DNA of 64,000 nucleotides from Brienomyrus brachyistius. Its lineage: Eukaryota > Chordata > Actinopteri > Osteoglossiformes > Mormyridae. Every line of letters starts with the position of its first letter. Position 1 is the stretch's first letter. The DNA is taken from contig NC_064552.1 in assembly GCF_023856365.1 (NCBI RefSeq), forward strand, positions 7,369,160-7,433,159, written 5' to 3'. Under the pieces are notes generated by a model. It was given only the letters and a program-made list of their open reading frames with translations. It was not told the DNA's origin and did no database searches. The position numbers were made by a program, and so were the translations under genes. Shown in pieces: positions 11,092 to 20,699 of the stretch.

Positions 11092-13964
11092 GAACCAAGG
11101 AGGCGCGGCAGCAGACCGAGGAGCAGCATCTCGGTCTGCTGCAAGAGACCTATTATTGGTTGAACCAGCCAGAGGTCCAGGAGGATCCTCTGGCTTTGGA
11201 GTTCGCCAATCGCGGCGCTGATCTCCTGATGGAGAGGCCTCCACCGGAGAGCGAGCACCTCCTGGAGGAGGTACGTGCTTGCCTCCAGCAGCTAGCCCAG
11301 CGTCTCATGGAGCGGAGACTTGGGCTAGCTGTACCACAAGGCACGGAAGCTGGGTCCCCGTTGTCCGTCCTAACGGAGAGGGTGCAGCCTCCTGCCAGCA
11401 CCAAAACCCGGCGAAAAAAGAAAAGGACGAAGTCGCCAGCGGTCGCCCCGTCTATAAACCTGGGAGCGTGCGCGCTCGTTCCCGCTGCCCATGCGACCAG
11501 GGAACTGGAGGACTGCCCGGTCAATCTTCCCTTCACCGGCGCTGCACCGCTGCTAGCGCAGCCGGCTTTCCCCATCCGGAGAGAGCAGCCCACCGCTACG
11601 GACCTACCACCGCCTCTCGAGCGGTATTACTTCCGGCCCGAACGACTGGCCAATAAGGGGGCCAGCGCGGTGCGAGATGTCATCCCGCGAATACCCCGAC
11701 GATTTAAAGGGGCCACGCTCGTCTTGCCCGCGCAGGACTTGCCAGTCCCGCCACCGCCTCTGACTGAGCAGGCAACCCCTGTGCCTGCAGCCCGTGCTCA
11801 GGCCGAGCAGGCAACCCCTGTGCCTGCAGCCCGTGCTCAGGCCGAGCAGGCAACCCCTGTGCCTGCAGCCCGTGCTCAGGCCGAGCAGGCAACCCCTGTG
11901 CCTGCAGCCCGTGCTCAGGCCGAGCAGGCAACCCCTGTGCCTGCAGCCCGTGCTCAGGCCGAGCAGCCGCCTTCGCTGCCTGCACAGCTCCCTCCGCCTG
12001 CTGCAGCTCCCGGGCAGGCGCCCCCACTGCAGCAACCTGCTGCAGCTCCCGGGCAGGCGCCCCCACTGCAGCAAGCTCCTGTTCCTGACCGCACTCCTGT
12101 TCCTGTCCCGGCGCCCCCTTCGCCTGCTGCAGCTCCCGGGCAGGCGCCCCCACTGCAGCAACCTGCAGCTCCCGGGCAGGCGCCCCCACTGCAGCAACCT
12201 GCAGCTCCCGGGCAGGCGCCCCCACTGCAGCCAGCTCCTGTTCCTGACCGCGCTCCTGTTCCTGCAGAGGCGCCCCCTCTGCAGCCGCCTGCTGCAGCTC
12301 CCGGGCAGGTGCCCCCACTGCAGCCATCTGCTGCAGTTCCAGGGCAGGCGCCCCCACTGCAGTCACCTGCTGCAGCTCCTGTCCCTGACTGCGCTCCTGT
12401 TCCTGACCGTGCTCCTGTTCCTGCAGAGGCGCCCCCTCTGCAGCCGCCTGCTGCAGCTCCCGGGCAGGCGCCCCCACTGCAGCCACCTGCTGCAGCTCCC
12501 GGGCAGGCGCCCCCACTGCAGCCAGCTCCTGTTCCTGACCGTGCTCCTGTTCCTGCAGAGGCGCCCCCTCTGCAGCCGCCTGCTGCAGCTCCCGGGCAGG
12601 CGCCCCCACTGCAGCCGCCTGCTGCAGCTCCCGGGCAGGCGCCCCCACTGCAGCCGCCTGCTGCAGCTCCCGGGCAGGCGCCCCCACTGCAGCCGCCTGC
12701 TGCAGCTCCCGGGCAGGCGCCCCCTCTGCAGCCGCCTGCTGCAGCTCCCGGGCAGGCGCCCCCACTGCAGCCGCCTGCTGCAGCTCCCGGGCAGGCGCCC
12801 CCACTGCAGCCAGCTCCTGTTCCTGACCGCGCTCCTGTTCCTGCAGAGGCGCCCCCTCTGCAGCCGCCTGCTGCAGCTCCCGGGCAGGTGCCCCCACTGC
12901 AGCCATCTGCTGCAGCTCCCGGGCAGGCGCCCCCACTGCAGCCAGCTCCTGTTCCTGACCGCGCTGCAGCAGCTCCCGAGACGCCCCCTGACCGCGCTGC
13001 AGCAGCTCCCGAGACGCCCCCTGACCGCGCTGCAACAGCTCCCGAGGCGCCCCCTCCGCCTGCTGACCCGGTTCCTGTCCCTGGCCCCGCTCCTGTCCCT
13101 GGCCCCGCTCCTGTCCCTGGCCCCGCTCCTGTCCCTGGCCCCGCTCCTGTCCCTGGCCCCGCTCCTGTCCCTGGCCCCGCTCCTGTGACTCCTTCACCCT
13201 CACCCCGGCGACATCGACCCCGACCGGGGGTCGGTATGTCTGTGTCCCGCAGAGGGAGGGGACACAGACGTCGGACTGGGGTCCCTCCCGCCCTGCCCCC
13301 TGGCTCGCCCTCCCTCGCCTGCGCTCTGGCTCGGTTGGCGCCTGCAGGTCCTGGCCCTCCGGGTCGGCTGTCGCCTACGGGTCCCCCTCCGATGCCTCGT
13401 CACCCTGCCTCGCTCCCCCCTCCGGGTCCTGGTCGGTCGCCTGCGGGCTCCCCGACGGCGGCTCCTCGGTTGCCTGCGGGGCCCCTACCTCCGGCCCTCC
13501 ACCGGACGTCGCCGCCTGCTGCGGCTCCCCCCTCCTCCGGGCCTTCGCCGTGGGCCCCTCCTGCTCCCTCGTCCCCTTCCCCGGTGCTCCCTCCTGCTTC
13601 CTCCTCGGCCCCTCCGAGGTCCCCTCCGGCTCCGGCCTCCCGGCCGCCTGCGGCCCCTCCGGCTGCCTCCCGTCGCCCGCAGGGGCTCCCTCGGGCTCCC
13701 CTTCCTTCCTCCTCCTTCTCTCCCTTCTTTCCTGTCTCTGTCCCGCCTGTCCTTGTTCCTCCTCCTGCCTTTGTTCTGCCCCGCTCTGTTCCTGGTTTCC
13801 CGTCGTTCCCTCCCGTCACTCCCGCTCCTTTTGTTCCACCTGTTCCCTCTGTTCCTCCCTTCCTGGTCTGTCTGTCGGCTTTTCCTGTCTTGTGTAGTGT
13901 CCTGTCCTGGCTCCTGCCTCTTTGTCAGTTTTGCCTGTCTGTCTTGTTCCCTGTTCCCCGTTGA
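11082..13964 (+). CDS. Proline-rich repeat protein ORF of the LTR element
   Basis: 960 codons from the ATG inside the primer-binding site to TGA/TAA-type termination at 13964. The frame is also open upstream to 10998, but that part lies in LTR sequence. Residues 1 to about 85 are charged and probably helical (LLQETYYWLNQPEV, LLEEVRACLQQLAQRLMERR). A basic patch KTRRKKKRTK follows near residue 107. Then come five 13-residue repeats EQATPVPAARAQA, many 12-residue repeats PAAAPGQAPPLQ broken by PVPDRAPVPAEAPPLQ, three copies around APETPPDRAA, and PVPGPA repeats. The final 250 residues are P/S/A-rich and end in a hydrophobic C/F/L segment. I see no Gag capsid, zinc knuckle or enzyme motif. It may be a highly diverged Gag-like or captured structural protein, or simply an expanded open frame. 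Whether it is translated is unknown. Confidence 0.55.
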   Translation: MTDRTKEARQQTEEQHLGLLQETYYWLNQPEVQEDPLALEFANRGADLLMERPPPESEHLLEEVRACLQQLAQRLMERRLGLAVPQGTEAGSPLSVLTERVQPPASTKTRRKKKRTKSPAVAPSINLGACALVPAAHATRELEDCPVNLPFTGAAPLLAQPAFPIRREQPTATDLPPPLERYYFRPERLANKGASAVRDVIPRIPRRFKGATLVLPAQDLPVPPPPLTEQATPVPAARAQAEQATPVPAARAQAEQATPVPAARAQAEQATPVPAARAQAEQATPVPAARAQAEQPPSLPAQLPPPAAAPGQAPPLQQPAAAPGQAPPLQQAPVPDRTPVPVPAPPSPAAAPGQAPPLQQPAAPGQAPPLQQPAAPGQAPPLQPAPVPDRAPVPAEAPPLQPPAAAPGQVPPLQPSAAVPGQAPPLQSPAAAPVPDCAPVPDRAPVPAEAPPLQPPAAAPGQAPPLQPPAAAPGQAPPLQPAPVPDRAPVPAEAPPLQPPAAAPGQAPPLQPPAAAPGQAPPLQPPAAAPGQAPPLQPPAAAPGQAPPLQPPAAAPGQAPPLQPPAAAPGQAPPLQPAPVPDRAPVPAEAPPLQPPAAAPGQVPPLQPSAAAPGQAPPLQPAPVPDRAAAAPETPPDRAAAAPETPPDRAATAPEAPPPPADPVPVPGPAPVPGPAPVPGPAPVPGPAPVPGPAPVPGPAPVTPSPSPRRHRPRPGVGMSVSRRGRGHRRRTGVPPALPPGSPSLACALARLAPAGPGPPGRLSPTGPPPMPRHPASLPPPGPGRSPAGSPTAAPRLPAGPLPPALHRTSPPAAAPPSSGPSPWAPPAPSSPSPVLPPASSSAPPRSPPAPASRPPAAPPAASRRPQGLPRAPLPSSSFSPFFPVSVPPVLVPPPAFVLPRSVPGFPSFPPVTPAPFVPPVPSVPPFLVCLSAFPVLCSVLSWLLPLCQFCLSVLFPVPR
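11766..11960 (+). repeat. 39-bp in-frame minisatellite, 5 copies
   Basis: Five virtually identical 39-bp units encoding EQATPVPAARAQA inside the element ORF. The unit length is a multiple of three, so copy-number change would not break the frame. Confidence 0.95.
11985..12957 (+). repeat. 36-bp in-frame minisatellite array with interspersed variants
   Basis: Around twenty copies of a 36-bp unit with the core CTGCAGCTCCCGGGCAGGCG, interrupted several times by a longer unit encoding PVPDRAPVPAEAPPLQ. Each unit carries PstI-like CTGCAG and SmaI-like CCCGGG hexamers. Higher-order blocks (variant followed by runs of the core) suggest repeated unequal exchange. All spacings preserve frame. Confidence 0.9.
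13074..13181 (+). repeat. 18-bp in-frame tandem repeat, 6 copies
   Basis: Six perfect units encoding PVPGPA near the end of the repeat domain of the element ORF. Confidence 0.95.
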
Positions 13965-14058
13965 TTTTTTTTTTTTGCCCTTGTCTTTCAGGTTCTGGTT
14001 TCCCGGTCTCGTCCCGTCCTTCGCCTCCTCCCGGGCGCGCCCGGTGTAGCGCGCCTTT

Positions 14059-14067
14059 GGGGGGGGG
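14059..14067 (+). other. Polypurine tract before 3' LTR
   Basis: A run of nine G residues ending three bases before the TG of the 3' LTR, in the position from which plus-strand DNA synthesis is primed. Confidence 0.6.
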
Positions 14068-14070
14068 TTC

Positions 14071-14358
14071 TGTGACGTCCGCTCCTCGTGTGTGCCACGC
14101 CCCCTAATTACCCACGTGTGATTTCCTGATCGTGCCCAGTCGTGTCTTGTTTCCTGTTGCCTTGTTTCTTGTATTTAAGTTCCTGTTGTGTACTAATCCA
14201 GGGTCTGTCATTGATGTTAGTCGCGTCAGATGTTCCCTGCTACCCGTTCCCCCGATTCCCTTATTAAAACCCCAGTTTGCCCCGTAATTCGCCTGTCTGC
14301 CTGCTTCCTGTCGGCTCGCCTGCCTGTTCGCCTTACCGGCTTCCAGCGTCCCGTGACA
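14071..14358 (+). repeat. 3' long terminal repeat
   Basis: 288 bp, TGTGACG to GTGACA, matching the 5' LTR apart from a 9-bp deletion-type difference near the left edge and one substitution. It contains TATTTAA at 14172, GGTCTGTCATT at 14202-14212 and ATTAAA at 14263-14268. Confidence 0.93.
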
Positions 14359-14630
14359 CTAGGCTCATATAATTCAATTCACCCTGTCGTTGTTTCAGCA
14401 AGTAAAGTTGATACATTTTCATCATTCAATTATGACTTTATCAACATTCAGATAACTTATTTTTTTTCCCAGAATGCATTTCAGCTCCACAACCAACCCC
14501 AGCCACATAAAGAACACTCAATACAGAGCAACAGCCAAACATTAATATGTCCCAGACAACTGATCAGCATATGGGTACAAGGACACAAGCAGAAGGAATG
14601 AAGGAATTAGAATAACAATTTTATTCCTTT

Positions 14631-14755
14631 GTTTCCCAACCTGGTCCTCAGACGGTCCACATTTTTGCTCCCTCCCAGCTCCCTATCATACAGTCCAAAA
14701 CCCTGGACTGCCTGTGGGTTCCCAGGGATTGGACTCAGATACACTGCTTTACACC
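14631..14755. mobile_element. Decayed palindromic repeat (TTTCCCAACC family)
   Basis: Starts TTTCCCAACCTGGTCCTCAG and contains TTTTTGCTCCCTCCCAGC, shared with the clearer copies at 41,835 and 49,130. The right half (GGACTGCCTGTGGGTTCCCA) is eroded. Probably an old MITE. Confidence 0.5.
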
Positions 14756-14929
14756 TTCAAGTTCACAAGGTTAAAGGTCTCAAAGCAGTCTTGTGGATGC
14801 GCTGACGTTTACATCAGGCCATTGTAGCTCCTCTCAGAGACTAACTGCATTCCTGGACATCTGAATGCCACTTTCCTGGCTAAAAAAACTAAAAATGCAG
14901 AAACTCTTGTACTTTGCTTCTTTACTTAT

Positions 14930-15044
14930 GGTTATGGTTAGGGCAGGGTGGGGGTTAAGGTTGTCATAGTTAGCGTTAGCATTTTTCCCACAGAAATGAA
15001 TGAGCGGTCCCCACAGAGATATGTTTGCCTGACGTGTGTGTGTA

Positions 15045-15077
<33 letters not shown>
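14930..15077. repeat. Teleost GGTTAGGG/TG-type dispersed repeat with (TG)n tail
   Basis: Contains GGTTATGGTTAGGG, GGGTTAAGGTTGTCATAG, CAGAAATGAATG and GTCCCCACAGAGATA and ends in a TG run (15034-15077). The same sequence order occurs at 28.8-29.45 kb, where it is split by another insertion. Confidence 0.6.
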
Positions 15078-15079
<2 letters not shown>

Positions 15080-15080
<1 letters not shown>

Positions 15081-17145
15081 CAGGTATACCTTACCTTATG
15101 GGGGGCACAATGTTCCCGCAATGTGATGAATACCCGTTAAGCCATAATCAACAAATTTATAACAAATAAAGGCTTGAATTATCTGGCTTTGCATGTAATG
15201 AATCCATATCATATATTAGTTTCACCTTTTAAGTTGAATTACTGAAATAAATTAACTTTTGCACGATATTCAGATTTTTCAAGTTTCCCCTGTATTTAAA
15301 TTTAAATAAACATATTTATGTATTTATTTTGCAAGCCCCAGTAACAACATCCACTTACTTACCTGCACCGTTTGGCTTTTGGGGATACAGAATGTGTAGC
15401 TGTCTGCTTTTACTCCGCTGTTGATCACCAGTTCTAGTGCATCAAGCCCTTGGTGGAAGAAGTTGAGCCTTGTAAGTTGGGGGGGGGGGGGTTAGAGATT
15501 TACTGATATTAATAGTGTTGTTCTTCCTGTTGTACAGCTGCTGTTTCTCTTGTTTTCTGTCTTCTTATGGTTTATATTTACTTTCAGAGGAATAGAGGAA
15601 ATCAGGGTTTCGGGATAACAGGGGTCACTTTGTTTTGCATCCATGGAAATTTATTGTTATTATTGGCAAACATGAATCAATATTATTACACTTGGTATTC
15701 TATTATTGTTGGCAGACTGAGGATTCTAGTGCAACTGCGTTATTCATTTATTTTTCACAAGTGGTCTATTACAAGAGTTTATTTTAAAAAACAATCTGTT
15801 GTATTTGGTAGATCTAAAAGTAAAGTGATGTCAAGAAGGCAGGAGAAGCAGAGGCTGAATTTCTCCAGAAAAGCTAACATGACGCCATCTGGGAGATATG
15901 AAAAATACCTCATTACTCGTGGGTATATCACCCCTCCTGGTAATGACATCAGAGGCACGAGTCAACAGTGTTAGCCAAGAGAATACTGTGGATAATGTTA
16001 CTGTGCAACTAACGTTTTTGTGTCAGGTAACAGAAGGAACTGATTTGAGAGGTTGCATTAGCCCCTAATTGGATTTAGCCTTCATTAATCTCAAATTCAG
16101 CTTGGGCAGTCAGAAGGAGGGAGCATGCAATCCTGATAATATTCCACCTAAATGTCTCCCTCTGAGCCATGCACCGTAACGAGATGTCTATTTCCATTCA
16201 CATTTCTACGTCGCAGTATCATGTACCAAACATGCTGCAGAAGCTCTTCTTGGTGGTAACAGTCTTGGTTATTTATTTAATGTCTGTTATTTTGCATTAA
16301 TAACATTTTAGGCCTACATCCTAGTGTCCCTGCATCATTGAATATTGTATGTTGGATATGTATGCCAGCACAGGAAAAATAGTTTATTTTCCTTAGTAGC
16401 TAGTACGGGAACTATTTTCAGGGCTGTCTGTGCGTTAAAATGTTTCTGTGGTGTGACTTAATACTTTTTAAATGTAAGAATAATTTATTTGCCTCAGTTT
16501 AACTTATCTATAATAGTACTGTGAAATAATTCATGAATGAAAAAATGTAATAATTTTTATTCTAGGAAATTAGAAGTGGAATATATTGCAGTTCCCACAA
16601 CTGAGACGAGGATAATCAGTTAGGAGATGGATGGATGGATGGATTGCAATCTGTTAAAGGATAAGAATAATGCACTGACAATTAACAAAAGATCAAAATC
16701 TATAATACCCAAGTATATGGTAATTAACTGCAGCAAGCTGGTGTTCTGTTTATAGAATAGGGGATTATGGAAAAGCCCACTAATAGACAAAGATTAAGGT
16801 CAGGCTGTTTCATCCAGGCTCCACATGTTTAAGAATCATGCAGTGGCTGTACTTTTTAACACTTAGGTCGGCATACAGGTCGAACCACTGAGTAGATGAG
16901 GATCAGGTATGTCTTAACATGTAAAAGCGTAGTTCTAAAGGGGTGAATTTTCTTTTTCACTACACTCTATATGTGTATATGTGTTCAGTAAAATATTACT
17001 TTCTGCATAACACTATACACTGTATAATATGTAATAGTTTTCTAATATTGCTTGTCTTACTTAATAATAATACCCAACGGTATTCCCACTTATGACCTCT
17101 AGCTCAGATATAATTATTTAATTTAATACGTTTCTCCTATAAAAG
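15080..17145. other. Intergenic; possible non-coding element near 16.04-16.20 kb
   Basis: No gene recognised. The block from about 16,040 to 16,200 contains AGCCCCTAATTGGATTTAG and CATTAATCTCAAATTCAGC, a density of TAAT-type homeodomain core sites within unique, moderately GC sequence. A GGAT tract lies at about 16,627-16,645. Confidence 0.3.
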
Positions 17146-17149
17146 AATA

Positions 17150-17285
17150 TTCCACCCATCCATCTGCGGACTGTTTTATGGTGGTTAGGGTTAGTGGAGT
17201 GTCTGACGCTTATCCTGGGTAGCGCAGGGCACAAGGCTGGGATACGCATTGCACCAGATGTCAGTCCATCATAGGGCAGAATGTT
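17150..17285 (-). mobile_element. SINE-like 3' fragment
   Basis: On the minus strand, GATGGACTGACATCTGG, CCCAGCCTTGTGCCCTGCG and ACCCAGGATAAGCG follow each other, the order of the 3' half of common fish SINE-type retroposons. CATCCATC at the plus-strand left edge is the remnant of the GGAT tail. No tRNA-like head is present. Confidence 0.5.
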
Positions 17286-17724
17286 CATTTTCAACATCCT
17301 CTTTTAATATGCAACTGCGATGTTTTTGTTACTTCATTGTATAATAAACATTTTCCCCCAAAATGTATTTTATAACATAAAATTACGCAACATATCATAT
17401 TAATACACAGGGATGTCTTTCACATCACTTAGGACCTTGAATAATCTTCTATCTAGTCACAAAATTATTAGCATGTCAGTGTTATCAACATAACTTATTA
17501 GGGAAGCAACTGTTGACTAACAGCTCGTTAACAGCGGACTAAAATTTTGTGCCGAATGTTATATTTAACTGCAGATTGGATCAGCCGATATTGAGGATGT
17601 AATTACCCAGCCTGTGTGTTTTTTAAGGTTTGTGATCCAAGTTTACTTAGATGTCATTTTACATTAGAAACTCAATATAGGTTATTTAATATTGATGTAT
17701 GGCTATCAAAAGGCATGGAATTCA

Positions 17725-17865
17725 CTTAACTAGTGACTCTAAATCGCCCCTAGTGTGTGATCGCGTGTGTAGATGTGTGCTTTTCAGTGGGCTGGAGCCT
17801 ATCCCATATACCCTGCACAGGGACAGTGTAATTGATTAGCAGTTGAGGAAGATGGATGGAATAAA
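17725..17865 (+). mobile_element. SINE-like 3' fragment with GGAT tail
   Basis: Contains TAAATCGCCCCTAGTGTG, GGGCTGGAGCCTATCCCA and ends AGATGGATGGA. This matches the tail half of the fish SINE type found more completely at 56.9 kb. Confidence 0.5.
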
Positions 17866-17869
17866 GCCG

Positions 17870-20690
17870 TTGAAAGGCAAAGAAAACAAAACACAGGCCG
17901 CACACCAGAAGGTTGCAGGCCGAGGGTGAGAAAGCAGCAAATCTATAAACATTTTCCCTTTAGCTAAACAGTACTCACTCCCCCCACCAAAAAAGACTTC
18001 CCACAGAAATCACTAGAAAATACTGCTGCCAGTGACGGCAGTAGGAAGTGAGAGAGCCTGTACTGGCTTGCTCACAGGGGTGTGGACACCGTGCTGACGG
18101 CAGCCAATAGTGACTTGTAGTGCTGCAGCATGCCCACATGTGGTGGGAACAAAAGCCCCCCGCCCAACACATACACACACCTTTCCGACTCCCAGACCCT
18201 CCTCTTTTACACCCCCAGCCTACACCTACTCATGAACAGAGGTAGGTATCGAAGTGAAGGAACTGCTGGCTGCTCTTCTCTCTCCATAAAGCAAACTCCC
18301 CCCTATAAACCACTGCATGCAGGACTGCTGCCCCCCTGTATCAGCATACGCCCAACTGAAATAAGGAAACTGCACACTGTATTTCCTGTTACAGTTAAGT
18401 GAAGCGTCTCAAAACTGAACCGCCCCTCCCTCCGCCACCTCACCCCCACTATTGACCTGTCACTTATCTTTTCACACCGCATTAACAATATAAACTGATA
18501 ATGGTGACATCTGATACATCACACCTTCACTCTTTAAACATTCCGCTCCCCGACCACGTCACTGGAAACGATTCCAGGGCATCAGGCACATTCCGTTGCT
18601 CTTTTCCTGTATCTGCTTGCCACATTCGTACTCCTGGCACTGGAGTTTCAGGAATCACATCAGAGACAACCACAAGTCAAGCTTTTCTCTCCACCCGTTT
18701 TTACGATCTAGCTTTCATCAACAAGGCAAGAACAACAAAAGGGAACAATAACTGATTGAAAGATTTACAGTGAGACACTGTTTGCTATGTATTTCAACAA
18801 ATCACTGAAACAACCCTCCAGAGTGCAGTGGGCTATAGATCTATAGATCATATGATTTGCTAATGGTCTTTATCACACTAGCAATTCCTGAGGTGAGACA
18901 AAAGCTTTCTTCAATGAACTGGGCTTTCTACCATTTTGTACAACAAGTTAAGTAGCAGGGAATTTAAATGGGAACGTAGTTAAATGGGAATTTTTGGGAA
19001 ATTTTGCAAAAGCTGCAGATAATCCGCAAAGGCCAGCAGACGACACCCAAAGAGTTTAATAACTCATAAATACATAAAGTATAGTGCTGGTTATTAGGAC
19101 ACCAGTGATCTTGCTGCGATCTTTGCCTCTCGGATCCTTTCACTCACATGCCTGCTTTGCTCACCGAAGGGACCAAAAGAAAATCTTACAGATCGCAGGG
19201 GGCCTGCACCCCTAACCCCCGCAATGTGGAGGGGTCGACTGTACAAGTGAGGCAAATAGCACATTGTAAACATACATGCTGTCAAGGAGTCGACTAAGCT
19301 GCTAGGCTGATCTTCCGGTGAAAGCCCAGGTACGAGTGTAAGCAGTATTAAGGCAGGAGCTACAAAACAACTTCTAACAAGTCTAGCACCTAATAAGGCA
19401 AGGCAAGTTTATTTATATGGCACATTATCATACGGAGAGGTCATTCAATGTGCTTTACAGAAATAAAACAAGCTTACCTGAATAGGGGTACAAGTCTATT
19501 CAATAACCAGAAGTGCGACATTAAAACATTCAGGGAACGTAAAGCGCAGTGCAGAGTAATTACAGCAAGCACAGTTTGCAGGTAGAAAAATTAAAGTTAA
19601 TGTGAAAATTACCCATTTTCACTGTGGTGATAGGGAACTTGTTATTTACAGTGAGCGCAGCCAACCACAAACCAACCGACTCGACAGCACCCACTAGAGT
19701 CCTGCTACCCTAGAGCCGTTTGAATGGATGGGCTCATATCCATTATCAGTGCCAGTATACTGCAGCACAATATGGCAAACAAAGACAGCCAAAAGACAGA
19801 GAAATACATTCCTATGTTTAAGTAATTTACAGATTCACTCCCAGTATTAGGAGTGCAGCAAAAATTCTGGACTCTCTGACAAAATGTCAGCTTCCCCCCC
19901 AGCCCACCCAACTTTCTGTATGATTTTATATTCTCAAAGGCCCCTGTTAACTGCAGCCCCCCCCCGAATCAGTCAAGGTATCCATGCTCCTGCAAAGCCA
20001 CCACTCAGTGTCATGAGGATGTCCGTGTTGCAGAAAGAATGGGGGATGGTCTCAGGCCGGACAGTGATGTGTTAATTACTGGTCATGTGCTGTATGATGA
20101 GTCAGACGTTTCTGCACAACATTTGGATCAGCTAGAAGTCAAGCCGGGCAGTGTCAGCATTACAAGTTATCAAATAAGATGCGCTTCCGTAAAAGGCACA
20201 TGAATATTCTCCGTTTCTTTAGCTTTATTGTGAGACGAGGTCACGAGCATAACAAAGGGAGCTGAACTGAGGCCATTGTCTAATTCTCGCCGAAATTGAA
20301 CTCTTTCAATGTTGATTTATATTTGCAGTGTTCAGAGGCTTTATTTCATCTGACTGTAAACGACCGTAAGCTGTGTGGTCTTTGTGTAAATACGGTGAAC
20401 TTCTAAGTGTCTATCAGTGATAACAAAAGCATGCATAAATAAAGCTGTCATAAAAGTGTTTGGTATAGTGCCTCATAATTACGTCAGAGGTTTTGCGGCC
20501 TATTAATGTTCTCAGACCAGTTTCCGTGCAAATGTGAGAGGCTATAAAAAACTGAAACTATATGATTTATTTTTGGAAACTAACTAACCCCTTTATAAAA
20601 CCCCTATTATTCATGTTAGTCATTGAAGCAGCGCATTAAATTATGCTGGTCATGCAGCACAAGTGATTTTTAATTTGACAAAAGCAGAAA
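17870..20690. other. Intergenic; dispersed repeat near 19.4 kb and possible CNE near 20.2-20.5 kb
   Basis: GGCAAGGCAAGTTTATTTAT at about 19,398 begins a well-known kind of teleost dispersed repeat, about 80 bases long here. The block 20,190-20,520 is unique, balanced in composition and has the look of a conserved non-coding element, though only a cross-species alignment could show that. Short open frames at 18.1-18.8 kb have no recognisable domain. Confidence 0.3.
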
Positions 20691-20699
20691 ACCAATGAT

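Larger units (their letters stand above)
10783..14358 (+). mobile_element. Complete non-autonomous LTR retrotransposon, self-priming type
   Basis: A 3,576-bp element bounded by two LTRs starting TGTGACG and ending GTGACA, flanked on both sides by the 5-bp direct repeat CTAGG (10778-10782 and 14359-14363). The LTRs differ by one substitution and a 9-bp indel, so the insertion is recent. A purine (G) run precedes the 3' LTR. The bases just inside the 5' LTR do not look like a tRNA primer site; instead they are an exact complement of the predicted RNA 5' end, as in Tf1 and fish sushi elements. No Gag capsid motif, CCHC knuckle, protease, reverse transcriptase or integrase is visible. The interior is one long proline-rich ORF. 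The element must rely on proteins from an autonomous relative, probably Ty3/gypsy of the Tf1/sushi type. Confidence 0.93.

Noticed and set aside
11704..13203. A 499-codon minus-strand open frame and a 464-codon plus-strand frame in the LTR element
   Set aside because: Both are by-products of stop-free GC-rich repeats; neither includes the unique N-terminal part nor starts at a sensible place relative to the LTR.
10998..13964. A host gene for a cell-wall-like proline-rich protein
   Set aside because: The frame lies wholly inside an LTR element with target duplication, purine tract and PBS, so it belongs to the transposon.
15567..15974. 135-codon plus-strand open frame
   Set aside because: Composition and codon use resemble the AT-rich background, with no domain, splice context or conserved motif seen.
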